From assembly GCA_016208315.1 (NCBI GenBank), contig JACQYF010000128.1, forward strand, positions 1 to 64,000: a stretch of 64,000 nt of DNA. The letters run 5' to 3'. This stretch comes from Chloroflexota bacterium (GTDB lineage Bacteria > Chloroflexota > Anaerolineae > UBA4142). The translations under genes and the position numbers were made by a program. Numbering within the stretch: position 1 is the stretch's first letter; each line of letters opens with the position of its first letter. The notes under the pieces are model-generated. The model was not told where the DNA came from. It searched no databases and was given only the letters and a program-made list of their open reading frames with translations. This document shows, one piece after another, positions 15,005 through 23,737 of the stretch.

Positions 15005-16240
15005 ATGCGAAAGCATCTCAACATCGTAGGTCTCGCGGTCGCGTGCGCGGGATTGATTCTGCTCGCGTGCTCGCCGGGAATGGTCGTACAGGGGCTTGTC
15101 GGCAACGCCATGACGCCCACCAGTCCGCCGCTACAAGGCGTCGCTCAGGTCCCGATTCCAAGCACGGCCATCGCTCCTCCGCAGACTTTGACCCCTATAC
15201 CTTCGACGACGATTCCGCCCACTTCTGACGCTGCTTCGAACCAAACCGCAACGCCCAGCCCATCGAGCACCGCCGCGCCAGTGCTGCCGTTGCGGACCGA
15301 TCTGCCCGCGCTCGCGCTGCGGGAGTGGCCGCGCCCCGCGAATGATAATGGTTTCTGCATGCACTTTTTGCCAACCGGCTACTATTCGGCCCGCGATTTC
15401 GAGATTCAGATTCCGCGGCTGAAAGGTCTCCAAATCCGCTGGGTGCTCGCCATCTACAACGACGAAAATCAGTTGCGCCTCGCCGCGCCGCAGTTCAAGG
15501 CCGCGGGCGTCGTGCCGATTTGGCGCAAATGGCTGCGCGCGTATCAACGCTATTACGCGTGGGACCGCGATATCCAGATACTCAAAGAGAACGGCTTGCC
15601 GCCGTATTTCCAGCTTTTCAACGAGCCGGACACGGAAGAGGAATGGGACGGCCGCGAGGTCAACCGCGATCAGTGGGTCGCGAATTTCGTGCAAACGGCC
15701 AAAGATGTCTACAACGCCGGCGGATACGTGGGCATCCAGTTGCTGGACCCCGATTGGCTGCGCGCGGTAATCGAGCAGGTCAAAGCGCAAAAAGGAGAGC
15801 GGCTCTTCGGGCGCACGTTCTTTATCCCGCATCCTTACGGCGCTAACCATCCTCCGAACTATGTTGAAGACGAGATCGGCGTGCTCGGCTTTCGTCCGTT
15901 TGCCGACGTCTTTCAAAAAGAGATCGGCTTTATCCCGCCGTTTATCGCCGGGGAAGGCGGCTGGAAATTCGCCGCAGAGGAAGATAATCGCTTTCCCAAG
16001 GTTGACGACAAACTGCACAGCAAGTACCACGTGGAATTGTTCAACTGGTTCCGGCTCGGTCAGCTCTCGGACGGACAACCGTTGCCCGACTATTTGTTCG
16101 CGTTTTGTCCGTGGATTCTGGCCGGGAATCTGGAGGGCGCGGCTTGGTACGATTCGTTCGAGGGGAATCGCGAGTTGACGATTGCCGAGGTGAAAAAGAT
16201 TCCGATCTTTACGCGCAAGTTTTCGTGGGACAAGCGGTGA
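15005..16240 (+). CDS. Lipoprotein with glycoside-hydrolase (clan A-like) barrel
   Basis: The protein has 411 residues. The lipobox LILLAC at residues 17-22 predicts an anchored surface protein, followed by a Thr/Pro/Ser-rich spacer to ~residue 95. The remainder reads as a TIM barrel: FQLFNEPDTEEEW has the Asn-Glu-Pro acid/base signature of GH clan A and FIAGEGGWKF supplies a candidate nucleophile Glu. The family number is not assignable. It may cleave or bind surface or environmental glycans. SD GAAAGGAAGG precedes the ATG. Confidence 0.65.
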   Translation: MRKHLNIVGLAVACAGLILLACSPGMVVQGLVGNAMTPTSPPLQGVAQVPIPSTAIAPPQTLTPIPSTTIPPTSDAASNQTATPSPSSTAAPVLPLRTDLPALALREWPRPANDNGFCMHFLPTGYYSARDFEIQIPRLKGLQIRWVLAIYNDENQLRLAAPQFKAAGVVPIWRKWLRAYQRYYAWDRDIQILKENGLPPYFQLFNEPDTEEEWDGREVNRDQWVANFVQTAKDVYNAGGYVGIQLLDPDWLRAVIEQVKAQKGERLFGRTFFIPHPYGANHPPNYVEDEIGVLGFRPFADVFQKEIGFIPPFIAGEGGWKFAAEEDNRFPKVDDKLHSKYHVELFNWFRLGQLSDGQPLPDYLFAFCPWILAGNLEGAAWYDSFEGNRELTIAEVKKIPIFTRKFSWDKR

Positions 16241-16242
16241 GC

Positions 16243-16680
16243 CTATTCAAGCGTCTTGTTCTTCTCAAACTCATTGAGCATGGGTTGGAGCACGGCGATC
16301 ATGCGCGCGAGCTTGTCCGCGAGTAGGTTGACGAGGGGTACGTCGAGCGATTCGTAGGGGACCACCTCGTGAACGCGGCTCCAGGAGTTGGTCCACTGCT
16401 CGATTTCGATCCGCGGCCCAAGCGCGTCGTGAATTTCGAGAGCGCGCGAATTGAAATAGCGCAAGAGCGCATCGTTGGTCTGCTTGTCGGCCTCAAAGTG
16501 CAGACCGATCTCGATCAGCCGCTGTGGCCCGCGCACCCAAACTTCGTAATGGAGTTTGGGATTGCGATACGATAGCTTGACGATGGTGAAGAACGAGCGG
16601 GGTTCAAAGGCGCGTAGCGCGCGCGGCAATTGTTTCCGCGTCTTTTCGACGAGGGTTACCTGGAATTCCTGGATTCGCAT
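16243..16680 (-). CDS. Conserved hypothetical protein, 145 residues
   Basis: A soluble alpha/beta protein beginning MRIQEFQVTLVEKTRK, with LHYEVWVRGPQRLIEIGLHF in the middle and a helical C-terminus. I recognise no domain. Its start lies 25 bases inside the 3' end of the upstream alpha/beta hydrolase gene and has no clear Shine-Dalgarno site, so translation is probably coupled. Convergent with the lipoprotein gene, two bases apart. Confidence 0.55.
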   Translation of the reverse strand: MRIQEFQVTLVEKTRKQLPRALRAFEPRSFFTIVKLSYRNPKLHYEVWVRGPQRLIEIGLHFEADKQTNDALLRYFNSRALEIHDALGPRIEIEQWTNSWSRVHEVVPYESLDVPLVNLLADKLARMIAVLQPMLNEFEKNKTLE

Positions 16681-17642
16681 TGGGGAAACTGTTTACTGAA
16701 TACGGTTGACGCGCCACCTTTGGTGGCGAGTTGACTAGCACTGAACGCCCGGTCGAAAAACTCGATCACGCGTTGTCTGTATTCGGCGGGCGCGACGTCC
16801 TCAATTCGGCGATGACCGGCGTGTGGCACGAGCCACAACTCTTTCGGCTGGCGCGCCGTCTCGAAGAGCTGCCGCGCTTGACTGCATGGGATCGCCTCAT
16901 CGGCTTCGCCGTGCATGATGAGGACCGGCCGCGGCGCGATGCGCGCAATGGAATGGATGGGGTCGGCGGAGAATAAATTCGCACGCAAGCGGACGCTCGC
17001 CATCAATTCTACCAACCAACCAATTACGGTGGCGAATGGCTCAGGCGCGCCGCGCTGCCGGGCGGCATTCGCGATGATACGGTGGATTGCGCCGAAACTG
17101 CAATCGCTCACTACGCCGACCACCATCGGAGACTGGGCCGCTACGGCGAGCGCAATCGCGCCTCCCATCGAAAAGCCCATCAGTCCCACCCGTTCGATCC
17201 CGCGGGCGCGGAGAAAATCGAGTGCGGCGAGCAGATCGCGGCGTTCGAAATAGACGAGGGATGTGAAGCGACCGTCGCTCGCGCCGTGTCCGCGGTAATC
17301 GAAAAGACAAATGTTGTAGCCGGCGCGGTTGAATAGCGGGACGTAGACGAGATCAGGGGAACAATCACCGGCGTAGCCGTGGCTGAACACGACGGTGCCT
17401 TTGGCTGGGAAACTCGTCGGAACCCACCAGCCGCGCAAGGTCAGTCCATCGTGCGTGCGGAACGAAATCGCTTCGGCGGTCAATCCATAGGTGGCGGGCG
17501 TTGAGCCAGCGGAACGCCTAGCGGGGTAGATCAGTTGGCCGGCTGCGCGCCAGGCGCGATGGAGCATCACGATAATCAGCAGAATGACGCCGCTTTGGAC
17601 GAGCGTGGACTTTTTTGCCAAAATTGCGACCTGAAATCCCAC
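16656..17642 (-). CDS. Membrane-anchored alpha/beta hydrolase
   Basis: The protein has 328 residues. A hydrophobic N-terminal anchor (residues ~14-30) precedes an alpha/beta-hydrolase domain: oxyanion segment VVFSHGYAG, nucleophile elbow GFSMGG, acid MHGEADEAIP and His in PHAGHRR. It is similar to the BAAT/dienelactone hydrolase-like esterases; the substrate is not readable. Its C-terminus includes LATKGGAS, encoded by a CGCCACC-TTT-GGTGGCG palindrome, a dispersed repeat that adds tail residues. Confidence 0.85.
   Translation of the reverse strand: MGFQVAILAKKSTLVQSGVILLIIVMLHRAWRAAGQLIYPARRSAGSTPATYGLTAEAISFRTHDGLTLRGWWVPTSFPAKGTVVFSHGYAGDCSPDLVYVPLFNRAGYNICLFDYRGHGASDGRFTSLVYFERRDLLAALDFLRARGIERVGLMGFSMGGAIALAVAAQSPMVVGVVSDCSFGAIHRIIANAARQRGAPEPFATVIGWLVELMASVRLRANLFSADPIHSIARIAPRPVLIMHGEADEAIPCSQARQLFETARQPKELWLVPHAGHRRIEDVAPAEYRQRVIEFFDRAFSASQLATKGGASTVFSKQFPQCESRNSR
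16712..16728. repeat. CGCCACC-n3-GGTGGCG palindrome inside a coding region
   Basis: CGCCACCTTTGGTGGCG lies in the 3' end of the hydrolase gene. The same 7-bp arms with a different loop occur at 59679-59695, next to a tandem-word array. Confidence 0.7.
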
Positions 17643-17650
17643 GCGTACTA

Positions 17651-17679
17651 TTGCCTTATTTGGCGCTTTGGACTATAAT
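17651..17679 (+). promoter_or_regulatory. Promoter of the FQRARFE-repeat protein gene
   Basis: TTGCCT (17651-17656), 17 bp, TATAAT (17674-17679). Confidence 0.65.
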
Positions 17680-17717
17680 TAGGATGAGAGTTGTACGATT
17701 CGTCAGCGAGGGTTCCA

Positions 17718-18725
17718 ATGAAGTCCTTCTTTCTATCTACGGTGGCGCTTGTCGCAGCTCTTGTTGGTGTTGCACTGACCGTTGGCTCAACATTTGCCCA
17801 GAACCCCTCCGTCACGTGCGTCTACGTCCCCGAAGCAGGGCACAACATCCAAGGGCCCTTTTGGACGTTCTACAATGCCCACAACGGAGCGGAGAATTTT
17901 GGGCCCCCGCTGACCGAGGCGTTTCTCGAAAAGGGCCTCGTCGTCCAGTATTTCCAACGCGCGCGATTTGAATTTCACCCCGAGTACCCCGAGCCATACC
18001 GAGTTCAACTGGCGTTGCTAGGCATGCAGTATGGTATCACCGATCCGCCCATCCGCTCAAGTGTAATTCCTCGCCCTGACGATCAGAACTATGCCTACTT
18101 TCCAGCCACGGGCTTGCTCGTCCCGACCGTGCTCAAGAAATACTTTGATGCCCACGGGGGCTGGGAGTTGTTCGGCTATCCGGTTTCGAATATCCGTTAC
18201 GAGGGCAAATACTTTACCCAGTATTTTCAGCGCGCGCGCTTGGAATGGTACGTGCTCGAAAGCCGGGTCGTGGCTAGCCCGGTGGGTCAGATCACACTCG
18301 AAAAAACCTATCCCTCCAATTTTCGATGGCTGGCACGGGCGGTCAATGATTGGTGCTCGGATCCCGGCTCGGCGCCTCCCGTGCCCACGACGCCTGGTCC
18401 ATCCATCGCTCAAGGACCGGTCAATGTTCCGATCACCGTCCAGGTACGCGTGCGCTTTAGGCAAACCGGGGCGAGCGGCCCTCAGTATGTGGATGTGACT
18501 GCGTTCGATCAAAATTCCAAGCCGGTTCCGGGCGTTGGGTTGATCGCAACCGTGCGCTTTGCGAATGGCGACCGGGTTTTCCCGCTGCTCGCGACCGATT
18601 CGGCGGGGAAGGCGACCTTCAGTTTCGAGATCGGAAATCAGTCGCTCATTTCCCCGACCGTGGTTGAGGTGAAGGCATTTTCTGGGGCAAGTACTGCGGT
18701 GGGCCAAGATTACTTTACGCGCTGA
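17718..18725 (+). CDS. Secreted protein with FQRARFE repeats and an Ig-like domain
   Basis: The protein has 335 residues, starting MKSFFLSTVALVAALVG with a signal peptide cleaved near TFAQ. Two internal repeats follow: FWTFYNAHNGAENFGPPLTE...VVQYFQRARFEFHPE (residues ~45-95) and YFDAHGGWELFGYPVS...FTQYFQRARLEWY (~145-185). After a Pro-rich spacer the last ~100 residues look like a bacterial Ig-like / carboxypeptidase-regulatory domain (VTAFDQNSKPVPGVGLIATV). I recall this repeat from Chloroflexota extracellular proteins; its role, perhaps in cell-wall or glycan binding, is unknown. Confidence 0.65.
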   Translation: MKSFFLSTVALVAALVGVALTVGSTFAQNPSVTCVYVPEAGHNIQGPFWTFYNAHNGAENFGPPLTEAFLEKGLVVQYFQRARFEFHPEYPEPYRVQLALLGMQYGITDPPIRSSVIPRPDDQNYAYFPATGLLVPTVLKKYFDAHGGWELFGYPVSNIRYEGKYFTQYFQRARLEWYVLESRVVASPVGQITLEKTYPSNFRWLARAVNDWCSDPGSAPPVPTTPGPSIAQGPVNVPITVQVRVRFRQTGASGPQYVDVTAFDQNSKPVPGVGLIATVRFANGDRVFPLLATDSAGKATFSFEIGNQSLISPTVVEVKAFSGASTAVGQDYFTR

Positions 18726-18938
18726 TTACTCCGGCTGCTCTTCCTTGTCCTCCCACCCGATAATCCACACACACAATCCCGCGAGCAAGATGGTCGCGAC
18801 GACGAGCGCGGCCATTTGCGTTGGCAGCAGTCCCACATCCTTTGCGGACCACAACAGAATCACAACCATTCCAACGGCGAGCGCCGCCCATGCCGTAATT
18901 CGTGGGTGATCGCTCGCTAATTTTTTCAACGTCGTCAT
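18726..18938 (-). CDS. Small two-helix membrane protein
   Basis: The protein has 70 residues with two hydrophobic segments (ITAWAALAVGMVVILLW and AALVVATILLAGLCVWIIGW) and an acidic tail. GGGAGGAA lies upstream of the ATG. No family recognised. It abuts the stop of the convergent FQRARFE gene and lies downstream of coaE on the same strand. Confidence 0.6.
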   Translation of the reverse strand: MTTLKKLASDHPRITAWAALAVGMVVILLWSAKDVGLLPTQMAALVVATILLAGLCVWIIGWEDKEEQPE

Positions 18939-18996
18939 AACCGTTGTTCCTCCCTGAAAATGACTCGTGGGGCGCGCGGCTCGCCCGCCCTACTGG

Positions 18997-20358
18997 CTAT
19001 ATCGGTCTTGTGACCATATCTTCGCGCAGGCGTTTCACCCAGATATGGTCGCTGGGCTGCAAGCGTTCCTCGACCACTTGACGCCAGTGGCGATGCAGGC
19101 CGCTCAGCTCGCGCGGCTGGTATTCGCACGCGGTCACTTGTTCGGCGACAAACGCCGGAGTTTGCGGATCGAGTAACACCAACGATACCTCGCACTGGAG
19201 CGCGCGGGCATCCGCTTCGACGAGCGCGAACAATTGCGGCAGGGCGCGCGGCGCAATGTCCCCCGATTCGGCCCACACATCGCGCACCGTCGCGACCAGG
19301 TTCTCTGCTTCCCAAGCCGCCAGCGCGATAATCCGCTGTCCGCCGACGGCGATGCGATAGCCGCGTTCGCCCAAGCGCTGGATGACTTCCGCGCGCGCCA
19401 GGGGTTCGGCGCGACCTTCACGCGCGGCGAGCGCCACGCCGAGCGCGTTCAAGTCACTGCGGCGCGCGCGGCGCACCTCGATTTCGCCGATGGGCATAGG
19501 ACTTGGCAACTGCGCCTCTTCGATGGGCGGAGTGATTTCGACCGTGGGTTCGGGCGCGGGAGCGACCTCGGCGACCACGGGCGCGGCTTCAACCGGAGCG
19601 GTCTCCGCCGTTGCTTGTGGCTCAACCGGCGATGGTTCAGGCGTCGCAACGGCGGGCGGCATGGGTTCGACGCGCGTTTCCGCGGGCGCGGCGGGCGGCG
19701 GCGTAGTTGTGGGTTCGACGCGCGGCGCGCCATACAGCCATTCGCTTTTGTCGCGCGCTTGTTCTAGATGGATTGTGTTTCGCCAGGCGTTTTCGACTTG
19801 GGCCTTGGTTGCGCTCAAATCCTGGCTATTATCAATCACGACATCGGCGCGCGCCAGTTTCTCGTCGAGATGGCTTTGAGTCGCGAGGCGCGCGCGGGCC
19901 TCCTCGGCGCTCATTTGCCGCTCGCGCATCACGCGCGCTACTTGCGCGTCGGGGGTAGCGGTGACGACCCACAATGCATCGCACCACAAATGGAGATTGG
20001 CTTCAAACAGTTTTATCGCTTCGACGACGACCACTTGTACTTGGGTTTGGCGCAGTTCCTGCTTGATAATCTCGCCGACCGCGGGATGGGTAATAGCTTC
20101 AAGTTGAGCGAGAGCCGCCGGGTTTTCGAAAACGCGCGCGCCCAGCTTTTGCCGGTCAATCCGGCCGTTGTGCTGCAAGACCTCCGGCCCGAACGTTTCG
20201 ACGATCGCTCGCCAGGCCGGCTTGCCGCGTTGCATCGCGGCATGTGCGAGCTTGTCGGCGTCCAAGCCGAGCGCGCCCAACTGTTCGAGCATCCGGCGCA
20301 CGGTGCTCTTGCCGCTTCCCAGGTTGCCGGTCAGTCCGATCAGGTAAAAATTAGCCAT
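18997..20358 (-). CDS. coaE: Dephospho-CoA kinase with a long linker and GNAT-like C-terminal domain
   Basis: The protein has 453 residues, more than twice the usual ~200. Residues 1-~205 are CoaE: P-loop GLTGNLGSGKSTV, LDADKLAHAAM and THPAVGEII; it phosphorylates dephospho-CoA in the last step of CoA synthesis. A Pro/Glu/Ala/Val-rich linker covers ~210-300. The C-terminal ~150 residues (IEVRRARRSDLNALGVALAA, then GGQRIIALAAWEAENLVATV) start like a GNAT acetyltransferase, but I see no clear acetyl-CoA loop, so that domain call is tentative. The frame is continuous. Confidence 0.82.
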   Translation of the reverse strand: MANFYLIGLTGNLGSGKSTVRRMLEQLGALGLDADKLAHAAMQRGKPAWRAIVETFGPEVLQHNGRIDRQKLGARVFENPAALAQLEAITHPAVGEIIKQELRQTQVQVVVVEAIKLFEANLHLWCDALWVVTATPDAQVARVMRERQMSAEEARARLATQSHLDEKLARADVVIDNSQDLSATKAQVENAWRNTIHLEQARDKSEWLYGAPRVEPTTTPPPAAPAETRVEPMPPAVATPEPSPVEPQATAETAPVEAAPVVAEVAPAPEPTVEITPPIEEAQLPSPMPIGEIEVRRARRSDLNALGVALAAREGRAEPLARAEVIQRLGERGYRIAVGGQRIIALAAWEAENLVATVRDVWAESGDIAPRALPQLFALVEADARALQCEVSLVLLDPQTPAFVAEQVTACEYQPRELSGLHRHWRQVVEERLQPSDHIWVKRLREDMVTRPI

Positions 20359-20392
20359 CTATCGCGCTAGAGAGCGCTCGCTCCTCGTATTA

Positions 20393-21691
20393 CTATTTCA
20401 AATCCAAGGCATAGCCAAGCGGAACGATTTCGAACCACGTGTTGCCGGGCTTGAGCGCAAACGGCTTGCCCGCGGCATCGGTAAAGCGAAAGAACTCTTG
20501 CTCCGATTGGCGCTGCCATTTGCCACGCACCATTATACCATCACGGAAGAATTGCGCATCCCCCTGTCCCGTCAAGATAATGTGTACCGAGACCGAGTTG
20601 TTCGAGTCCTCGACAATTGTCGTCTTTTCGTGTTTGGCGTAAAGGACGACGACATTCGCCGCGCTAACTTGGGTTTTCGTTTCCCCTTTGCCCACCACAC
20701 AATCGGCGCCATTACCCCATTTGGCCGAAATCGGATAGGAATTGTCCATCAGCGCCGACCCGGTGACAAAGCGCAGGTATTTGTTGGCGGCGGCATCATA
20801 GCGCCACTCGAGTTGGTCCCATTTCGGCCAAGGCGCTTTGGTCAGCGCGATACTCTTGACGGCTTGTCCCGGCGGCGCGGCATCCGCAAAATCGAATCCG
20901 AACAACGGGATCGCTTTTTCCCAGCCCTTTTGGACGAGCCATTCGCGCAAGCGCGGGCCGGATGTATACAAGCGGCCCTGATACCCATGCGACTGAATGT
21001 AGCAGTACGAGGGTTGGTTAAAGTATTCGTCGAGATTAACCATCGGCGAAACCGAAAAGAGCCAGCGCGTCCCGTTGCTCGCGCCCGCATGCACGAGCGC
21101 GCCGTCGAGCATCGGCGCGATCTGGAAGTTGACGATGCGCCCGCTGCGCACCGGACCGAGCAGCGGTGGATCGTTGCTCAAAAAGACGGCTGTATAGCGC
21201 GTATTGGCGTAGGCGTTGTTGAGTTGGTCAATCAATTCCTCGAACACAAGATCAGCCGAGTTCAAGCCCGCTTGCCAGTTGCTGGTCCGCACCTTTTCGT
21301 CGTTGCCGATCCGCACGAGAATGGGCCGGCGTTGGAGCGCGGCCGGATTCGCCGTGAGACCCGTCAAGGGATTGAGATTCGCCGGACGGTTCGGAATCGG
21401 AATCGGCGGAAAAAGTCCAAAGATCGGCAACAATGGATCCGTGACGGCTGGCTTAGCCACCTGCGGATTGCTCGCGCGGGGCGTCGGGTTGGACGCCGAG
21501 GTTGCCAAGGTTGGTGTAGGCGTCGGTACGAGCACTTCGGGCGTGGTAGCAATCGCGATCTTGGTTATAGTCGGCGGGCGCGTTTTGCTCGGCGTGGGCG
21601 CAGGATTCAGTTCTTCGGAAGAGCAGGCAACGAGCAGCAGCGCCGCAAACATCAAGCATGGAATAAAGCCGCGGCGGGCAAGTGCAGGCAT
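20393..21691 (-). CDS. DUF3048 (YerB-like) lipoprotein
   Basis: The protein has 432 residues. Lipobox LLLVAC near residues 18-23, then a Thr/Pro-rich spacer. The DUF3048 core starts at NPLTGLTANPAALQRRPILV and continues with DLVFEELIDQ and PLLGPVRSGRIVNFQIAPM. It is a surface lipoprotein of unknown biochemical function. The ATG at 21691 is chosen because GGAGAG precedes it and the lipoprotein signal starts there; an earlier in-frame start at 21739 would bury the signal. Its promoter overlaps a region shared with the divergent GT-C gene. Confidence 0.85.
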   Translation of the reverse strand: MPALARRGFIPCLMFAALLLVACSSEELNPAPTPSKTRPPTITKIAIATTPEVLVPTPTPTLATSASNPTPRASNPQVAKPAVTDPLLPIFGLFPPIPIPNRPANLNPLTGLTANPAALQRRPILVRIGNDEKVRTSNWQAGLNSADLVFEELIDQLNNAYANTRYTAVFLSNDPPLLGPVRSGRIVNFQIAPMLDGALVHAGASNGTRWLFSVSPMVNLDEYFNQPSYCYIQSHGYQGRLYTSGPRLREWLVQKGWEKAIPLFGFDFADAAPPGQAVKSIALTKAPWPKWDQLEWRYDAAANKYLRFVTGSALMDNSYPISAKWGNGADCVVGKGETKTQVSAANVVVLYAKHEKTTIVEDSNNSVSVHIILTGQGDAQFFRDGIMVRGKWQRQSEQEFFRFTDAAGKPFALKPGNTWFEIVPLGYALDLK

Positions 21692-21754
21692 GAATGGAAT
21701 CTCTCCAATATGGCATCCTTGCAGACGGTCCCTTTGCAAGGGTGAACTGTCCGC

Positions 21755-21782
21755 ATTATAACCAGAATGTCGGGAATCGCAA
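21755..21782 (-). promoter_or_regulatory. Promoter of the DUF3048 gene
   Basis: On the minus strand TTGCGA (21782-21777), 16 bp, TATAAT (21760-21755). Confidence 0.6.
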
Positions 21783-21813
21783 AGAATTGAGTGCGTCGCG
21801 ACGGCGGCGCATT

Positions 21814-21842
21814 TTGACGTGCCTTCCGACCTCTGCTAAGAT
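21814..21842 (+). promoter_or_regulatory. Promoter giving a leaderless mRNA for the GT-C gene
   Basis: TTGACG (21814-21819), 17 bp, TAAGAT (21837-21842). The ATG at 21851 begins nine bases after the -10 box and has no Shine-Dalgarno site, so transcription probably starts at or next to the start codon. Confidence 0.55.
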
Positions 21843-21850
21843 ACGCGCTA

Positions 21851-23725
21851 ATGAAATCCCCCACACGCCCACACGCCCACACCCTGTCACGCCTCCTCTG
21901 GCTCCTTGTTTGGGTCCTCCTGGCAATTTACCTCGCTCTCACGCTCTGGCTCGGTTTCGCCGGTCTCGTCTATCCCTATCAGCTTGACTATGGCGAAGGC
22001 ATCGTCCTTTGGTTCGCGCAGCAAATGGCGGGCGGCCACTCGATTTACAAGGGACTGACCGGACTGCCGTACGCGTCGAGCAATTACCCGCCGGCCGCAA
22101 TGCTCCTCTCCGCGCTCCTTATGCCGATTTTCGGACAGGGTTACGTGAGCGGGCGGCTCTTGAATTTCGCCGCCGCGCTCATCGTAGCCGCGTTGATCTA
22201 TCGAGTCGTGCGCGCAGAGACGGGTGCGCGGTCGCTGGGCGCGCTGGCCGCGCTCTTTTTCATCGGCTCGCCGTATGTTTACCATTGGGTCCCGCTTTTC
22301 CGCGTGGACTTGCTCGGGCTGGCGTTCGCGTTTGGGGGGATTTACGTTGTCTGGACCTGGGAGCGCAGACAACAGACGATTTACTTTTTGCTTTTTACTT
22401 TTTGCTTTTTACTTGCTTTGTATACCAAGCAAACGCTCTTCGCCGCGCCTGCGGCCGCGTTCCTCACGCTCTGGCCGCGCGACCGGCGCTTGGCGATTGC
22501 GTTCGCGCTCGCGCTGGGCGGGGTGGGCGGCGGAATCTATCTGGCGATGGATGCCGCGACCGGCGGCGCATTCACCTTTGGCCTGATCACGTCGAACGCC
22601 ACGTTTTTCTTGCCGGAGCAACTGTTCAACCTGCTCACGAATTTTGCAGTCACGTTCCCGATTCTCCTCATGTTCGCAGCGTGGGGGTTGATCAATCGCT
22701 TCAAGGCGCGGCAAGTGGGTGTGCTTGAATGGTATGTGGTGATTTCGTTCGCGGGTCTCTTGATGGCCGGTCGGACGGGCGCGTGGGAGAATTACTTTTT
22801 CGAGGCGTTGGCGGCGGTCTGCGTAATGGCAGTTCGAAGTTGGAAGTTGGAAGTTCGAAGTTGGAAATCAAATTCACCGACCACCGACTTCGAACTTCGG
22901 ACTTTAAACTTCCAACTTGTGCTTCCACTTTTGCTTCTCCTCCAGATCATTCTCATGTGGCACGATCCGCGGATTGCGGCGAATTTGATCGCGGAGGACA
23001 CTGCGGCGGATCAGCAGTTGGCGGAACTGTTGGCGCGCACGCCGGGGACGATCATTTCGGAGGATATGGGCGCGCTGGCGTCGAGCGGCAAGAACGTGGA
23101 TTATTACACGTTTCAATATAGCTCGCTCGCGCGGAGCGGGCAGTGGGATCAGAACTGGGAGTTGCACGGTTTACGCGATGGCGCGTTCCCGCTGGTGATT
23201 CTAGAGCGCGGCACGCGCGAGGACGTGGACCACTACCGCCGCTTTACGCGCGAATTCGTTTCCGCGCTCGACCGCTATTACGCGCGCGTACAGACGCTTG
23301 GCAAATACGAGGTCTACGCGCCCGCGCCGTTGCAGCATCTCCAGTCCGCGGAATTTGGCGATGAGCTGGCAACGGTTGGGTGGAGCATAGAGCCAATTAC
23401 GTTCCAACCGAGCAGAATGCGCGTGATGATTGTGTGGCAAGCCAAACGGGTTATGGCGCGGCGATACACCGCGTTCGTACATTTGGACGAAGCAGGCAAG
23501 AAGATTGCTCAGGACGACCACGAACCGCGTTGGGGACGTTATCCGACCACGCGTTGGTCGGCCGGCGAGATGGTGCGCGAGGAATATACGCTGAACTTGA
23601 GTGGAGATATGGCTCAGGGCAAATACGTCTTGCGGGTGGGTTGGTACGATACGGAGACGGGGGATCGGCTGGAGGTGCCGGGCAGCGCGGATAATGCGGT
23701 GGTGTTGATGACGTTTCAAAAATAG
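21851..23725 (+). CDS. GT-C family membrane glycosyltransferase (GT39/ArnT-like)
   Basis: The protein has 624 residues, ~10 membrane segments and a C-terminal soluble domain (~residue 480 on). YPYQLDYGEGIVLWFAQQMA holds the acidic residue of the first luminal loop and YASSNYPPAAMLL is the usual second motif. It likely moves a sugar from a polyprenyl-phosphate donor; substrates unknown. Three tandem-word arrays lie inside the frame: near codon 5 (PTRPHAHT), near codon 180 (YFLLFTFCFLL) and residues ~327-357 (a VRSWKLEVRSWK stretch). They add residues without breaking the frame. The TAG stop lies at an ACCCGAAGG half-site. Confidence 0.78.
   Translation: MKSPTRPHAHTLSRLLWLLVWVLLAIYLALTLWLGFAGLVYPYQLDYGEGIVLWFAQQMAGGHSIYKGLTGLPYASSNYPPAAMLLSALLMPIFGQGYVSGRLLNFAAALIVAALIYRVVRAETGARSLGALAALFFIGSPYVYHWVPLFRVDLLGLAFAFGGIYVVWTWERRQQTIYFLLFTFCFLLALYTKQTLFAAPAAAFLTLWPRDRRLAIAFALALGGVGGGIYLAMDAATGGAFTFGLITSNATFFLPEQLFNLLTNFAVTFPILLMFAAWGLINRFKARQVGVLEWYVVISFAGLLMAGRTGAWENYFFEALAAVCVMAVRSWKLEVRSWKSNSPTTDFELRTLNFQLVLPLLLLLQIILMWHDPRIAANLIAEDTAADQQLAELLARTPGTIISEDMGALASSGKNVDYYTFQYSSLARSGQWDQNWELHGLRDGAFPLVILERGTREDVDHYRRFTREFVSALDRYYARVQTLGKYEVYAPAPLQHLQSAEFGDELATVGWSIEPITFQPSRMRVMIVWQAKRVMARRYTAFVHLDEAGKKIAQDDHEPRWGRYPTTRWSAGEMVREEYTLNLSGDMAQGKYVLRVGWYDTETGDRLEVPGSADNAVVLMTFQK
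21862..21885 (+). repeat. Octamer word array (CACACGCC) in the GT-C N-terminus
   Basis: Three 8-base units (CACACGCC, CACACGCC, CACACCCT) encode part of the N-terminal PTRPHAHT. Confidence 0.7.
22383..22420 (+). repeat. Heptamer word array in a GT-C coding region
   Basis: Units ACTTTTT and GCTTTTT alternate for four copies (22383-22410), then decay. They encode YFLLFTFCFLL, extending a membrane helix. Confidence 0.75.
22831..22921 (+). repeat. Paired heptamer word arrays in a GT-C coding region
   Basis: The left arm is five 7-base units (AGTTCGA, AGTTGGA x2, AGTTCGA, AGTTGGA; 22831-22865). The right arm is five units of the complementary word (ACTTCGA, ACTTCGG, ACTTTAA, ACTTCCA, ACTTGTG; 22887-22921). 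The arms can pair into a long hairpin, yet both stay open in the gene's frame. Confidence 0.85.
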
Positions 23726-23737
23726 ACCCGAAGGTTT

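Noticed and set aside
20498-21745. 415-residue plus-strand frame opposite the DUF3048 gene
   Set aside because: Arg-rich antisense frame without domain signals.
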